Under the pieces are notes generated by a model. That model had not been told where the DNA came from and did no database searches. It saw nothing but the letters and a program-made list of their open reading frames with translations. A program made the position numbers and the translations under genes. From JBBQXY01 sp051004815 (GTDB lineage Bacteria > Chloroflexota > Ktedonobacteria > Ktedonobacterales > Ktedonobacteraceae), in contig JBPCJY010000107.1 in NCBI GenBank assembly GCA_051004815.1, positions 1 to 13,231 on the forward strand: a DNA stretch of 13,231 nt, in the 5' to 3' direction. This document shows, piece by piece, positions 6,123-13,140 of this stretch. Position 1 is the stretch's first letter, and every line of letters starts with the position of its first letter.

Positions 6123-7583
6123 CTATCCTTTTGTACTGACTAACTCGCGTGCCTCACGACCATCAGGTGTGCGGTAGCGATTGAAACGACCGAGACCCAA
6201 TTCGCCCTTCTCCCAGATGACAAGAAACATGCTGGCATTGAAGATGGACGAGTAGGTACCACTAAAGATACCGATCAAGAGTGTGAGCGTAAAGGTACGG
6301 ATGGTGACACCGCCGAAGAGCGTGAGGGCACTCAAGGTGAAGAGCACGGTCAGCGATGTATTGAGCGAACGGGACATCGTCTGTACCAAACTGGCATTGA
6401 CGACCTGCTCAAAGGTTTCTGAAGTTCGACGTTGCATATTTTCACGAATGCGGTCAAAGACCACAATGGTATCATGCACCGAGAAACCGACGATGGTCAA
6501 CAACGCGGTAATGAAGAGCGTATCAATCTGGATATTGAAGAGCCACCCCAGAATTGAGAAGACGCCGAGCACGACGAGGACGTCATGTAACAGAGCAATG
6601 ATGGCACAAGCACCATAACGCCATGGTTTCGCCACCTTGCGGAACGAGAACCAGATGTAGATCAGGATAAAGAACGAGGCGGCGAGGACAGCCAGGAACG
6701 CTCGTAGCGATGTATCGAAGGCCACGGAAGCCGATACTGATGCATTGGTGATACCATACGAATAGGTGTGACTGGCATTATACAGTGCTGACTTGATGGA
6801 GGTGAGCTTGTCTGGATTGACCTCGGTACTGGTCAACAGCGTAAAGGTATTTGTTGTGGTGCCAGTTTGGACATCAGCAATGGTTACTGGAATAGTCGCG
6901 GTATTGGTGGTTGCCGTTGCGGTGGCTGTGGGTGAGGCGACCGCCGTGGGCGTCCCTTTCGCCGTCGGTGTGGTAGTGGCTTTCGGTGTAGCGGTAGCCG
7001 TGGCGGAAGGGGTGCTTGTTCCCTTCACGGTGGCTGTTGGTGTGCCAGTACCTACTGTAGCGGTGGCATTGGTTGTTGGGGTTGAAGCGGTCCCTGTCCC
7101 GGTGACGCCGCCATTAGGCGTCGTTTTGGGGATATTGTTTAAAGCCGTGCGAATATCGCTGATGCTGGGCTTTACACCAGTTTTGAAGTTGGTGATCGTA
7201 AAGACGGTCTGCTTCGTAGCCAGTGTATAGTCATCGGCCTGGACGGCAAGTTGGCTTCCGTACTTCGCTTGTAGGGTAGTGACAACGTAATTCGTCACAT
7301 TAGTATCGACCTGAGTGTTGAGACGCAACCAGACGACCTGGTCAGCAGGCAAGTTCGCGTTATTGCCAGTAAGAACCTGTAAATTTGTGAGTTTGAGCGG
7401 TTTGAGCTGATTTATGATATTGGTGGTCGAGAGGTTCTGGCTGGGGCGAATCTCAACGGTAGCACCACCGGCAAAGTCGATGCCAACGTTGAGATGGAAA
7501 ATCGCCAGCGATATCACGCCAGGGATAATAATAATGAGCGATATAAGCAAAAACATGTAACGTTTACGTACAAGGTTGAACAC
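6123..7583 (-). CDS. secF: SecF, protein translocase accessory subunit
   Basis: SecF pairs with SecD in the cytoplasmic membrane and uses the proton gradient to pull preproteins through SecYEG. This copy has 486 residues, well above the usual 300 or so. The N-terminal helix (YMFLLISLIIIIPGVISLAIF) leads into VGIDFAGGATVEIR, the SecF signature. The C-terminal half holds five membrane helices with the conserved HDTIVVFDRIREN and RSLNTSLTVLFTL motifs. The extra length is in the extracytoplasmic domain, including a Thr/Ala/Pro-rich segment of about 75 residues (157-230). The start is GTG 7583, chosen because AGGAGG (7594-7589) sits 5 nt before it, abutting the secD stop. The longer reading frame upstream is only an overlap with secD in another frame. 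The gene lies 11 nt after secD and 5 nt before the VOC gene. Confidence 0.95.
   Translation of the reverse strand: MFNLVRKRYMFLLISLIIIIPGVISLAIFHLNVGIDFAGGATVEIRPSQNLSTTNIINQLKPLKLTNLQVLTGNNANLPADQVVWLRLNTQVDTNVTNYVVTTLQAKYGSQLAVQADDYTLATKQTVFTITNFKTGVKPSISDIRTALNNIPKTTPNGGVTGTGTASTPTTNATATVGTGTPTATVKGTSTPSATATATPKATTTPTAKGTPTAVASPTATATATTNTATIPVTIADVQTGTTTNTFTLLTSTEVNPDKLTSIKSALYNASHTYSYGITNASVSASVAFDTSLRAFLAVLAASFFILIYIWFSFRKVAKPWRYGACAIIALLHDVLVVLGVFSILGWLFNIQIDTLFITALLTIVGFSVHDTIVVFDRIRENMQRRTSETFEQVVNASLVQTMSRSLNTSLTVLFTLSALTLFGGVTIRTFTLTLLIGIFSGTYSSIFNASMFLVIWEKGELGLGRFNRYRTPDGREARELVSTKG
6893..7115 (-). repeat. low-complexity Thr/Ala/Pro-coding insert within secF
   Basis: This segment encodes about 75 residues made almost entirely of Thr, Ala, Pro, Gly, Val and Ser, with recurrent TATAT, TPTA and SPTAT units (for example ASPTATATATT). 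It falls in the P1-like extracytoplasmic part of SecF, before the membrane domain. On the plus strand it appears as a GTGGCGGT-type imperfect repeat. It keeps the reading frame, so it is an in-frame expansion and not a disruption. Confidence 0.8.
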
Positions 7584-7588
7584 GGCAT

Positions 7589-7594
7589 CCTCCT
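7589..7594 (-). promoter_or_regulatory. ribosome binding site deciding the GTG start of secF
   Basis: AGGAGG is a perfect Shine-Dalgarno core, 5 nt before GTG 7583 and directly after the secD stop codon TAG (7597-7595). It fixes the start of secF, which otherwise has no ATG nearby in frame, and points to coupling with secD translation. Confidence 0.85.
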
Positions 7595-8998
7595 CTAAAC
7601 TGTGCTGTTGCGCCGCGCCAGGGATGCCGTGGCAATAGAGCCAGCGGGAAGTCCAAACAGTGCGGGATGATTGATGACGCCAGTGGGCACGAGCAAGTTC
7701 AAGAACGTGCGGGTGACAACAATGGCGGTAAACATACTGATAACGACGCCCAGGAAGAGGGTCGTTGCAAAACCTGCAATGGTGCTTGCGCCAAAGTTGC
7801 TGCCAAAGTAGAACAGCACGGCGCAGGTGATGAGGGTCGAGCAGTTTGAATCGCGAATGGAGGGCCAGGCACGCTTCCAACCAATGTCAATGGCCGAGGC
7901 GAGCAATCTGCCGGCGCGTAGCTCCTCCTTGACACGTTCAAAGATCAGCACGTTCGCATCCACCGCCATACCAATTGAGAGGATGAAGCCCGCGATGCCG
8001 GCGAGTGTCAGCGTGACGCCGATCATTTTGAAGATGGCAAAGGTGAAAAGGGTGTATAACACCAGTGCAACGTCTGCCAACAAGCCTGGTAAGCGATAGT
8101 AGAGTAACATGAACAGCATAACAATGCTCAGACCGATGATGGCTGCAATCTCACTCTTGAGAATAGAGTCGGCACCGAGGGTGGCACCAATCGTCTCTTC
8201 ACTGGCGATTCTGAGTGCGAGCGGCAGTGAGCCATATTGCAAAATGGAGACGATACTGGCGGCCTGTGCCTGGGTAAAGCTACCTTGAATAATGCCAGGG
8301 CCATTGATGCCGCTATTGATGGTTGCCGAGGAGATGACATTGCGATCAAGGGTGATGGTCAAATTATCGCCGATATGCTTACTGGTGAAATCTCCAAAAC
8401 GGCCTATGGCAGCACCTTGCATCTCAAAATTGATAACGATCTGACTGGTCTGGGGGTCTGTCCCGACGCTGATCTGTGAAGGATCAAGGTCTTTACCAGT
8501 GAATAGTGGCTTGCCGCCGGGATTGGCTGCCGCGTATTGTGTAGGATCAAGGGCAGTACCGGGTGCCAAGTTATTTTGGCCGGTATCCCAGAATTCCAAA
8601 ACTCCTGGCCGCAAGATTGAGTTGATGCTTGATACCAGGTTGCCGCTGTTGGAACCGGGCATTTCAAGCGAGATGCTTTGATTGCCGCTACTATCTGTCA
8701 AGATACGAATGTTTGGTTCTTTTACGCCAAAAGCACCGTTGACACGATTCTGGATATTTTGTTCTGTGCTACCAATGGAATTACTGATCTCGCTTTTAGT
8801 GTAGTGTTGGGTTGGGTCAGGAACCAGTAGCACACTGACACCGCCTTGTAGGTCCAAGCCCTGCTGAATGACGAAAGGGTTATTGAGACCATGCCAGGCT
8901 TTTCCTGAGCTATCTGGATTGGGCCAGAAGTCCACAAAGGCCGCGCCCAGACCTAACAAAACAATAAATAGGAGGAGTATGAGAGTTCCTCGCCGCAT
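7595..8998 (-). CDS. secD: SecD, protein translocase accessory subunit
   Basis: This 467-residue RND-fold membrane protein is the partner of SecF in late-stage protein export. After the first helix (GTLILLLFIVLLGLGAAFVDF) come GLDLQGG, the SecD signature, and the P1 domain (TEQNIQNRVNGAFGVKEPNIRI). The P1 head region follows (GDFTSKHIGDNLTITLD; GSFTQAQAASIVSIL; YGSLPLAL), then ESIGATLG-like EETIGATLGADS. Five C-terminal helices include LAGIAGFILSIGMAVDANVLIFERVKEE, with the conserved Asp of the proton relay. The size is typical of SecD outside the Proteobacteria. ATG 8998 is preferred because AGGGGA lies 9 nt upstream; a GTG at 9016 is in frame but lacks a site. It is the first gene of the secD-secF-VOC transcription unit. 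Confidence 0.95.
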   Translation of the reverse strand: MRRGTLILLLFIVLLGLGAAFVDFWPNPDSSGKAWHGLNNPFVIQQGLDLQGGVSVLLVPDPTQHYTKSEISNSIGSTEQNIQNRVNGAFGVKEPNIRILTDSSGNQSISLEMPGSNSGNLVSSINSILRPGVLEFWDTGQNNLAPGTALDPTQYAAANPGGKPLFTGKDLDPSQISVGTDPQTSQIVINFEMQGAAIGRFGDFTSKHIGDNLTITLDRNVISSATINSGINGPGIIQGSFTQAQAASIVSILQYGSLPLALRIASEETIGATLGADSILKSEIAAIIGLSIVMLFMLLYYRLPGLLADVALVLYTLFTFAIFKMIGVTLTLAGIAGFILSIGMAVDANVLIFERVKEELRAGRLLASAIDIGWKRAWPSIRDSNCSTLITCAVLFYFGSNFGASTIAGFATTLFLGVVISMFTAIVVTRTFLNLLVPTGVINHPALFGLPAGSIATASLARRNSTV

Positions 8999-9108
8999 AA
9001 GTAGTATTCCCCTCACTCTATTCTATCTGCGATAGAGACTAGCTTGTATAGACATTTGCACGCGTACGCTGTTGGGTCAGTATGCCAATCATGCCTTTAA
9101 TTTAGTGC

Positions 9109-9117
9109 AGTATAGCA
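9109..9117 (-). promoter_or_regulatory. extended -10 promoter candidate for secDF
   Basis: TGCTATACT on the minus strand matches the extended -10 consensus (TGN + TATAAT with one mismatch). The -35 region is weak. Transcription would start near 9102 and leave about a 104-nt leader before ATG 8998. A second, weaker -10-like TATACA lies at 9051-9046. Confidence 0.5.
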
Positions 9118-9175
9118 TAGTTATTTCACGTTGCATATCCTCTTTTATTTACCGTTGGCGTAATCTGTGGTAAAT

Positions 9176-9193
9176 TCATGACTTTGGTCATGA
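9176..9193. promoter_or_regulatory. 18-bp palindrome, candidate operator
   Basis: TCATGAC-N4-GTCATGA is a perfect 7-bp inverted repeat around a 4-nt centre. It ends 10 nt before a TATACA (9204-9209) that could be the -10 box of the ABC operon, so the palindrome would cover the -35 position. This is the arrangement expected of a repressor or activator site. The regulator is not encoded in the window. Confidence 0.5.
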
Positions 9194-9260
9194 CAGAAAA
9201 GGTTATACAACTTTTAAAGCATAGGGGCGTAACTACAGGAGAAGGGTCTAATTACGAACT

Positions 9261-9278
9261 TCGTTATACTAGTATCGA
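9261..9278. promoter_or_regulatory. second palindrome around a -10-like TATACT
   Basis: ATACTAGTAT (9266-9275) is a perfect 10-bp palindrome. It is flanked by TCG on the left and CGA on the right, with two extra bases on the left, so it reads as an imperfect 16-bp dyad. It overlaps TATACT at 9265-9270. It may be a second regulatory site for the ABC transporter operon, or chance in AT-rich DNA. Confidence 0.3.
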
Positions 9279-9397
9279 AAGTTTTTTGAATATCCTGGCC
9301 TCTTTACGTACCTTATTTAAGGGAGTTGAATACTATCTAAAGCGAACCAGGAAGCAATTATGGTTTTTGGATATGAGAGAAGGAGCGAATAGAGCTA

Positions 9398-10159
9398 ATG
9401 GATGAAGCAACAGCATTACAGGGCGTCCAGGGAGAGAAGCCTGTGCAGGATACCGTTGGGAAAGTTGTTATGGATGTGCGCGACATCACGAAGAGCCTGC
9501 CTTTGGGGCGAGAGAAGATTGAAATTTTGAAGGGTATTAGCTTTCAGATTATGAGCGGGGAGTTTGTCTCCATTGTTGGCCCCTCTGGTTCAGGGAAGAG
9601 CACGCTGCTCGGTATTATTGCTGGGCTGGATAATCCTTCAAGTGGGCAAGTGTTGATCGATGGTGTAGATATTACGCGCATGTCGGAGGGAAAGCTTGCC
9701 GAGGTACGTAACAATAAAATTGGGATGGTCTTCCAGGCTTTCAACTTGATACCGACGTTGACGGCGCAGGAAAATGTGGAAGTTCCGTTGTACGTGGGTA
9801 AGCATAAGGGAGCACCTTCGGCGCGTGCGAAAGAGTTGTTGGATCTGGTGGGGTTATCGCATCGTTTGGGGCATCGTCCGAACCAGCTTTCAGGTGGTGA
9901 GCAGCAGCGTGTGGCGATTGCGCGGTCGCTGGCAACGGACCCAGCTTTTGTGATTGCCGACGAGCCAACGGGCAACCTGGACGCCAAGAATGGCGAGAAC
10001 GTACTCAACCTCATCGCGTACCTGCGGCAACAGACTGGAAAAACCTTTATTATTGCTACCCATGATCCTGTGGTTGCATCGCATGCTGATCGTGCTATAC
10101 GTATCGTGGACGGCCTGATTGCTTCTATTGAGAACACCAGGGGAAGGATCGCGCAGTAA
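9398..10159 (+). CDS. ABC transporter ATPase, LolD/MacB type
   Basis: This 253-residue ATPase drives the permease encoded next to it. Walker A is GPSGSGKST (61-69), the Q-loop Gln is 113 (VFQAFNLIPTLTAQENV), the signature is LSGGEQQ (164-170), Walker B is VIADEP (185-190, with catalytic Glu189), the D-loop is GNLD, and the H-loop is His222 (ATHDP). The FQAFNLIPTLTA and DEPTGNLD wording is typical of the MacB/LolD/FtsE group, which works by mechanotransmission instead of moving solute through the membrane. ATG 9398 follows AGGAG (9381-9385) at 12 nt, rather far but acceptable. The stop codon overlaps the next start by 1 nt (TAATG), so the two proteins are made together. The substrate is not visible; efflux of peptides or lipids, or envelope maintenance, are the usual roles. 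Confidence 0.93.
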   Translation: MDEATALQGVQGEKPVQDTVGKVVMDVRDITKSLPLGREKIEILKGISFQIMSGEFVSIVGPSGSGKSTLLGIIAGLDNPSSGQVLIDGVDITRMSEGKLAEVRNNKIGMVFQAFNLIPTLTAQENVEVPLYVGKHKGAPSARAKELLDLVGLSHRLGHRPNQLSGGEQQRVAIARSLATDPAFVIADEPTGNLDAKNGENVLNLIAYLRQQTGKTFIIATHDPVVASHADRAIRIVDGLIASIENTRGRIAQ

Positions 10160-12903
10160 TGAAAGCGTCGATGTACTTTAACTACACCTCGCGTTCGCTC
10201 GTGCGGGGTGGGCAGCGCACGATCCTGGCGATCTTCTGTGTGGCTGTCGGTGTCATGGCAATTGTAGCCCTACAACTCGTGGGGGAGATGATCAATAGTG
10301 CTTTCACCGATAATATTCGTGATGCTAATGGTGGCGATATCGCGGTGACTTCGCAGACAGCGAAATTCAAAGAGAGCGATTTGAGCTTTTTTGATAGCCT
10401 TAAAAATAATGGGACAATTACAGGGTATACGCCCAGCATCAATACGAATGGTTCGATAGGAGCGGCCTCGGCGACGCAGTCTTTTAGTCTCCAAATTGTG
10501 AATCCTACGACCTTTCCGGTGGTAACGCCGCCGTCGTTTAAGACGCCAACGGATGGAAAACTGGCGACGTTGCTTACTCGTGGTCAGGTTGTAGTGGATC
10601 AAAATATGATTGATCAATACAACAAGAAGGTGGGCGATAGCTTTACCATCCATGCCAGTACGAGTACGGGCGGCGCACTCTCTATTCCGGTGAAGATCGT
10701 GGGCATCGTTAATGATACGGGTGTCTTCGCACAGTCAAATGATTTCATGCTGATGTCGGCGACAGATTATCAGGCGGCGGATCCCAAGTTGCCGCTTTTA
10801 TATGATACGATTGACGTTTCGACGGCTGATAAAGCGCATACCGATCAGGCGAATAAAGCCATTGCTACTAAATTTCCTATCGCGAATACGGTGACGGCTG
10901 AGCAGGCTCTGAAAAATAATCAGCAGCAGGTTGATTTTATCAAGAAGTTCCTGGAGATTGCTGGTCTGCTGGCTCTGTTGATTGGCGGTGTTGGCATTGT
11001 CAATACGATGCAGGTGTTGCTCTCGCGGCGCAAGATTGAGATTGCCATGCTCAAAACTACGGGCTATCGGCGGCTTGATCTTTACCTGCTCTTTGGCTTG
11101 GAGGCTGGTCTGCTGGGTTTGGTAGGTGGCGTTGTTGGTGCGGCTGCGGCGGTTGGTGTAAGCTTTCTGGTACGCAATATTGTGCAGCAGATTTTCCCAA
11201 TCATCATCCCGTTCTTCCTTGATCCGCTCATCATTGGCGGCGGTATTGTGATTGGATTGGTGACAGCATTGATCTTTGGCCTGTTGCCGATTGTGCAGGC
11301 GGCGAACATTCGTCCACTGAATGTGATCCGCGAGATGCCGGGGACGAATCGGGTTGGTAACGTCTTTCTAACTATTGGTATGTTATTGCTGCTCTCGGTG
11401 CTTTTCTGTATCCTGGCCATAGTGATTTTGAATGATGTCGTTCTGGGTATCAGTGCGGTCTATGGGACCTTCATTTTCCTGGCACTGCTGAGCCTCTTCT
11501 TTGGTCTGGTGGTGCTGGTGATCAGCGTCTTGCCGGTGCCGGAGCGTTTCAGCATTGGCTACCTGGCCCTGGTTATTGGCGGGATAGTTGTCTCTGTGCT
11601 GCTCTACCTGTCTTTGCCGACTTTTGGCCTTCTGCTATTCATAGTATCGTTGTTCGGTATTGTGATCGTTTTGCTGCCGCGCACATGGAAATCAAGCACG
11701 AAAATGGCTCTGCGCAATATTGGGCGGCAGCGAGCACGTACCACGACCACGTTGTTGGCACTGTTTGTGGGTGTCTTTACGATTGGCCTGATCCTGGTGT
11801 TGGGGCAAGACCTGCGTGACAAGATCAATGGAGTGATTGCCAACAATCTCACCTTTAACCTGGTGACAATTGCGCGTGGCAACGATGCCAGTGTGCTGCA
11901 AACGAAGCTGAGCACTATTCCTGGCCTGTCGCTGGAGCATACACAGGGGCGGACGTATGCCGCTGTTGTGCCGGTGGCACTTGATGGCACTCCCATAGTC
12001 AGCTTGATTCCGAAAAACGATCAGGGTGGCGCGAACGATTTGGGGAGTAGTTCGCTCTACTACCTGGATGGTATGGAAGGCTATGATGTGGCGCATAACC
12101 AACTCCCGGATACACAGGGAGTGACCATCATTGGTCGCAATCTCAATGCAAGCGATGCTGGGACGAACAATGTGATATTGAACGCGTTTCTGGCGAACTT
12201 GAAGCCATTCAAAGGTCATATCCATGTGGGTAGTGCGCTGACGTTGGCTAGCGTTGATGGGAAAACGACCAAAACCGTGACGGTGGTTGGTTTCTATCAG
12301 AGCTCAGGATTTAACCTGCACTTTGGGCCAATTTTGACGACGAATGCGGCGGTAACGGCGTTGACACCTGCCGGTCAGGACACGACGATCTTCTATATGA
12401 AGGTTGACTCGGCGCAGGTGGGCAAGGCGTTGCAACGTATCGGGTCTATCGCGCCCAACGCTTCGGTATTCAATTTCGCGAACATTGGCGATTACATCAA
12501 CAGCTTTATCGGCGATATTCTGTTGGTGTTGACGACGATTGCTTCGTTGTCGCTACTGGCGGGTGTGATTATCATCGCGAACGCGGTGGCTTTGGCGATG
12601 TTGGAACGGAGACGCGAACTGGGCATTCTCAAGTCTGTGGGCTATACCAGTGGCACCATTTTGAGCGAGGTGCTCATCGAAAATGGTATTGTTGGTGGGA
12701 CGGGCGCGTTGCTAGCCATGCTGCTTGTAACGTTTGCGACGAGCCTGCTGGGCCAATTCGTCTTTAAGACGGGCTTTGGTGTTAGCTGGTACATTGCCAT
12801 TGGCTTGATCGCGGGTATTGCGCTCCTGTCGATGATTACGGCGTCGCTGGTGGCGTGGGGTTCGACGCGGGTACGCCCGTTGGAAGTGCTCAGGTACGAG
12901 TAG
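10159..12903 (+). CDS. ABC transporter permease, double FtsX/MacB-type
   Basis: This 914-residue membrane protein partners the preceding ATPase. It is two FtsX/MacB-like halves in tandem. The first has a helix at about 20-42, a large extracytoplasmic domain (about 43-262), then three helices (about 263-378) with the coupling motif around RRKIEIAMLKTTGYRR. The second repeats this: KMALRNIGRQRART precedes a helix at about 530-552, then an extracytoplasmic domain (about 553-785) and three helices to the end, with ERRRELGILKSVGYTSG and RVRPLEVLRYE. Between the halves are about four extra hydrophobic segments (about 401-512), making about 12 in all. Because both halves are in one chain, one permease copy with two ATPases could form the complete transporter. 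A strong hairpin follows 45 nt after the stop. Confidence 0.92.
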   Translation: MKASMYFNYTSRSLVRGGQRTILAIFCVAVGVMAIVALQLVGEMINSAFTDNIRDANGGDIAVTSQTAKFKESDLSFFDSLKNNGTITGYTPSINTNGSIGAASATQSFSLQIVNPTTFPVVTPPSFKTPTDGKLATLLTRGQVVVDQNMIDQYNKKVGDSFTIHASTSTGGALSIPVKIVGIVNDTGVFAQSNDFMLMSATDYQAADPKLPLLYDTIDVSTADKAHTDQANKAIATKFPIANTVTAEQALKNNQQQVDFIKKFLEIAGLLALLIGGVGIVNTMQVLLSRRKIEIAMLKTTGYRRLDLYLLFGLEAGLLGLVGGVVGAAAAVGVSFLVRNIVQQIFPIIIPFFLDPLIIGGGIVIGLVTALIFGLLPIVQAANIRPLNVIREMPGTNRVGNVFLTIGMLLLLSVLFCILAIVILNDVVLGISAVYGTFIFLALLSLFFGLVVLVISVLPVPERFSIGYLALVIGGIVVSVLLYLSLPTFGLLLFIVSLFGIVIVLLPRTWKSSTKMALRNIGRQRARTTTTLLALFVGVFTIGLILVLGQDLRDKINGVIANNLTFNLVTIARGNDASVLQTKLSTIPGLSLEHTQGRTYAAVVPVALDGTPIVSLIPKNDQGGANDLGSSSLYYLDGMEGYDVAHNQLPDTQGVTIIGRNLNASDAGTNNVILNAFLANLKPFKGHIHVGSALTLASVDGKTTKTVTVVGFYQSSGFNLHFGPILTTNAAVTALTPAGQDTTIFYMKVDSAQVGKALQRIGSIAPNASVFNFANIGDYINSFIGDILLVLTTIASLSLLAGVIIIANAVALAMLERRRELGILKSVGYTSGTILSEVLIENGIVGGTGALLAMLLVTFATSLLGQFVFKTGFGVSWYIAIGLIAGIALLSMITASLVAWGSTRVRPLEVLRYE

Positions 12904-12948
12904 GCGGTTATAGGTGCTGATACTTATCAAATAGGGTATAGGCAAGCG

Positions 12949-12980
12949 AGCGGAGGGGCCGATTGATCGGTCCCTCCGCT
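12949..12980 (+). terminator. hairpin terminator candidate after the ABC operon
   Basis: A 15-bp GC-rich stem, interrupted only by one G-U pair (12958/12971), pairs AGCGGAGGGGCCGAT with ATCGGTCCCTCCGCT around a nominal 2-nt loop. It lies 45 nt after the permease stop. Only TTT follows on the plus strand, so the U-tract is weak. It may end transcription, protect the mRNA 3' end, or insulate the operon from the mobile element beyond. Confidence 0.6.
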
Positions 12981-13106
12981 TTGACGGCGACATGTTATGC
13001 ACAGCTTAGCCTCGATTATTTGAATGGTGTAAGACCATTGTTTAAGACATCTTGGAATCATCGAGCTGGCGTTGAATTTGCTGCGCATGGTCGTGATAAT
13101 GCTCAC
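12981..13106. other. intergenic DNA between ABC operon and IS right end
   Basis: I see no gene here. A small perfect 6-bp hairpin, AATGGT/ACCATT with a 5-nt loop, lies at 13023-13039. TCACGTGA (13103-13110) is an 8-bp palindrome at the probable edge of the insertion element. On the minus strand the bases just left of 13107 would be the flank read into a tnpB omega-RNA. Confidence 0.45.
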
Positions 13107-13108
13107 GT

Positions 13109-13140
13109 GAAGGACCCCATGTCTAAAGACAAGGGGCTTC
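13109..13140 (-). ncRNA. right-end hairpin of the tnpB element (probable omega-RNA 3' part)
   Basis: Read on the minus strand, GAAG-CCCC ... GGGG-(TC)-CTTC forms a stem with a two-base bulge. One mismatch and TGTC/GACA close it with a TTTA loop. The hairpin covers the tnpB stop codon. Such subterminal hairpins are typical of IS200/IS605 right ends, where they serve TnpA recognition and form the 3' scaffold of the TnpB guide RNA. The exact element boundary is not fixed; TTCAC ending at 13107 is a candidate. Confidence 0.6.

Larger units (their letters stand above)
9017..9397. other. divergent intergenic regulatory region
   Basis: About 400 bp between the divergent secD and ABC transporter starts hold no gene I can support. 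The region is AT-richer than its neighbours. It contains a minus-strand extended -10 site for secD, two palindromes (9176-9193 and 9261-9278) and several plus-strand -10-like hexamers (TATACA 9204-9209, TATACT 9265-9270). A 75-codon plus-strand frame starting at 9178 lacks a ribosome site and begins inside the first palindrome, so I do not call it. Confidence 0.6.

Noticed and set aside
5560..6177. 205-codon plus-strand frame
   Set aside because: It is antisense to the well-supported VOC gene and has no recognisable domain; it is a shadow of that gene.
6793..7230. Val/Gly/Ala-rich plus-strand frame of 145 codons
   Set aside because: It is the complement of the Thr-rich insert of secF; the composition is an artefact of the repeat.
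7584..7880. N-terminal extension of secF reading back into secD
   Set aside because: The extension is secD sequence in the wrong frame. GTG 7583 with a perfect ribosome site is the natural start.
9178..9405. 75-codon plus-strand frame directly before the ABC ATPase gene
   Set aside because: It has no ribosome site, begins inside a palindrome upstream of the likely promoter, and overlaps the ATPase start. I recognise no family in its translation.
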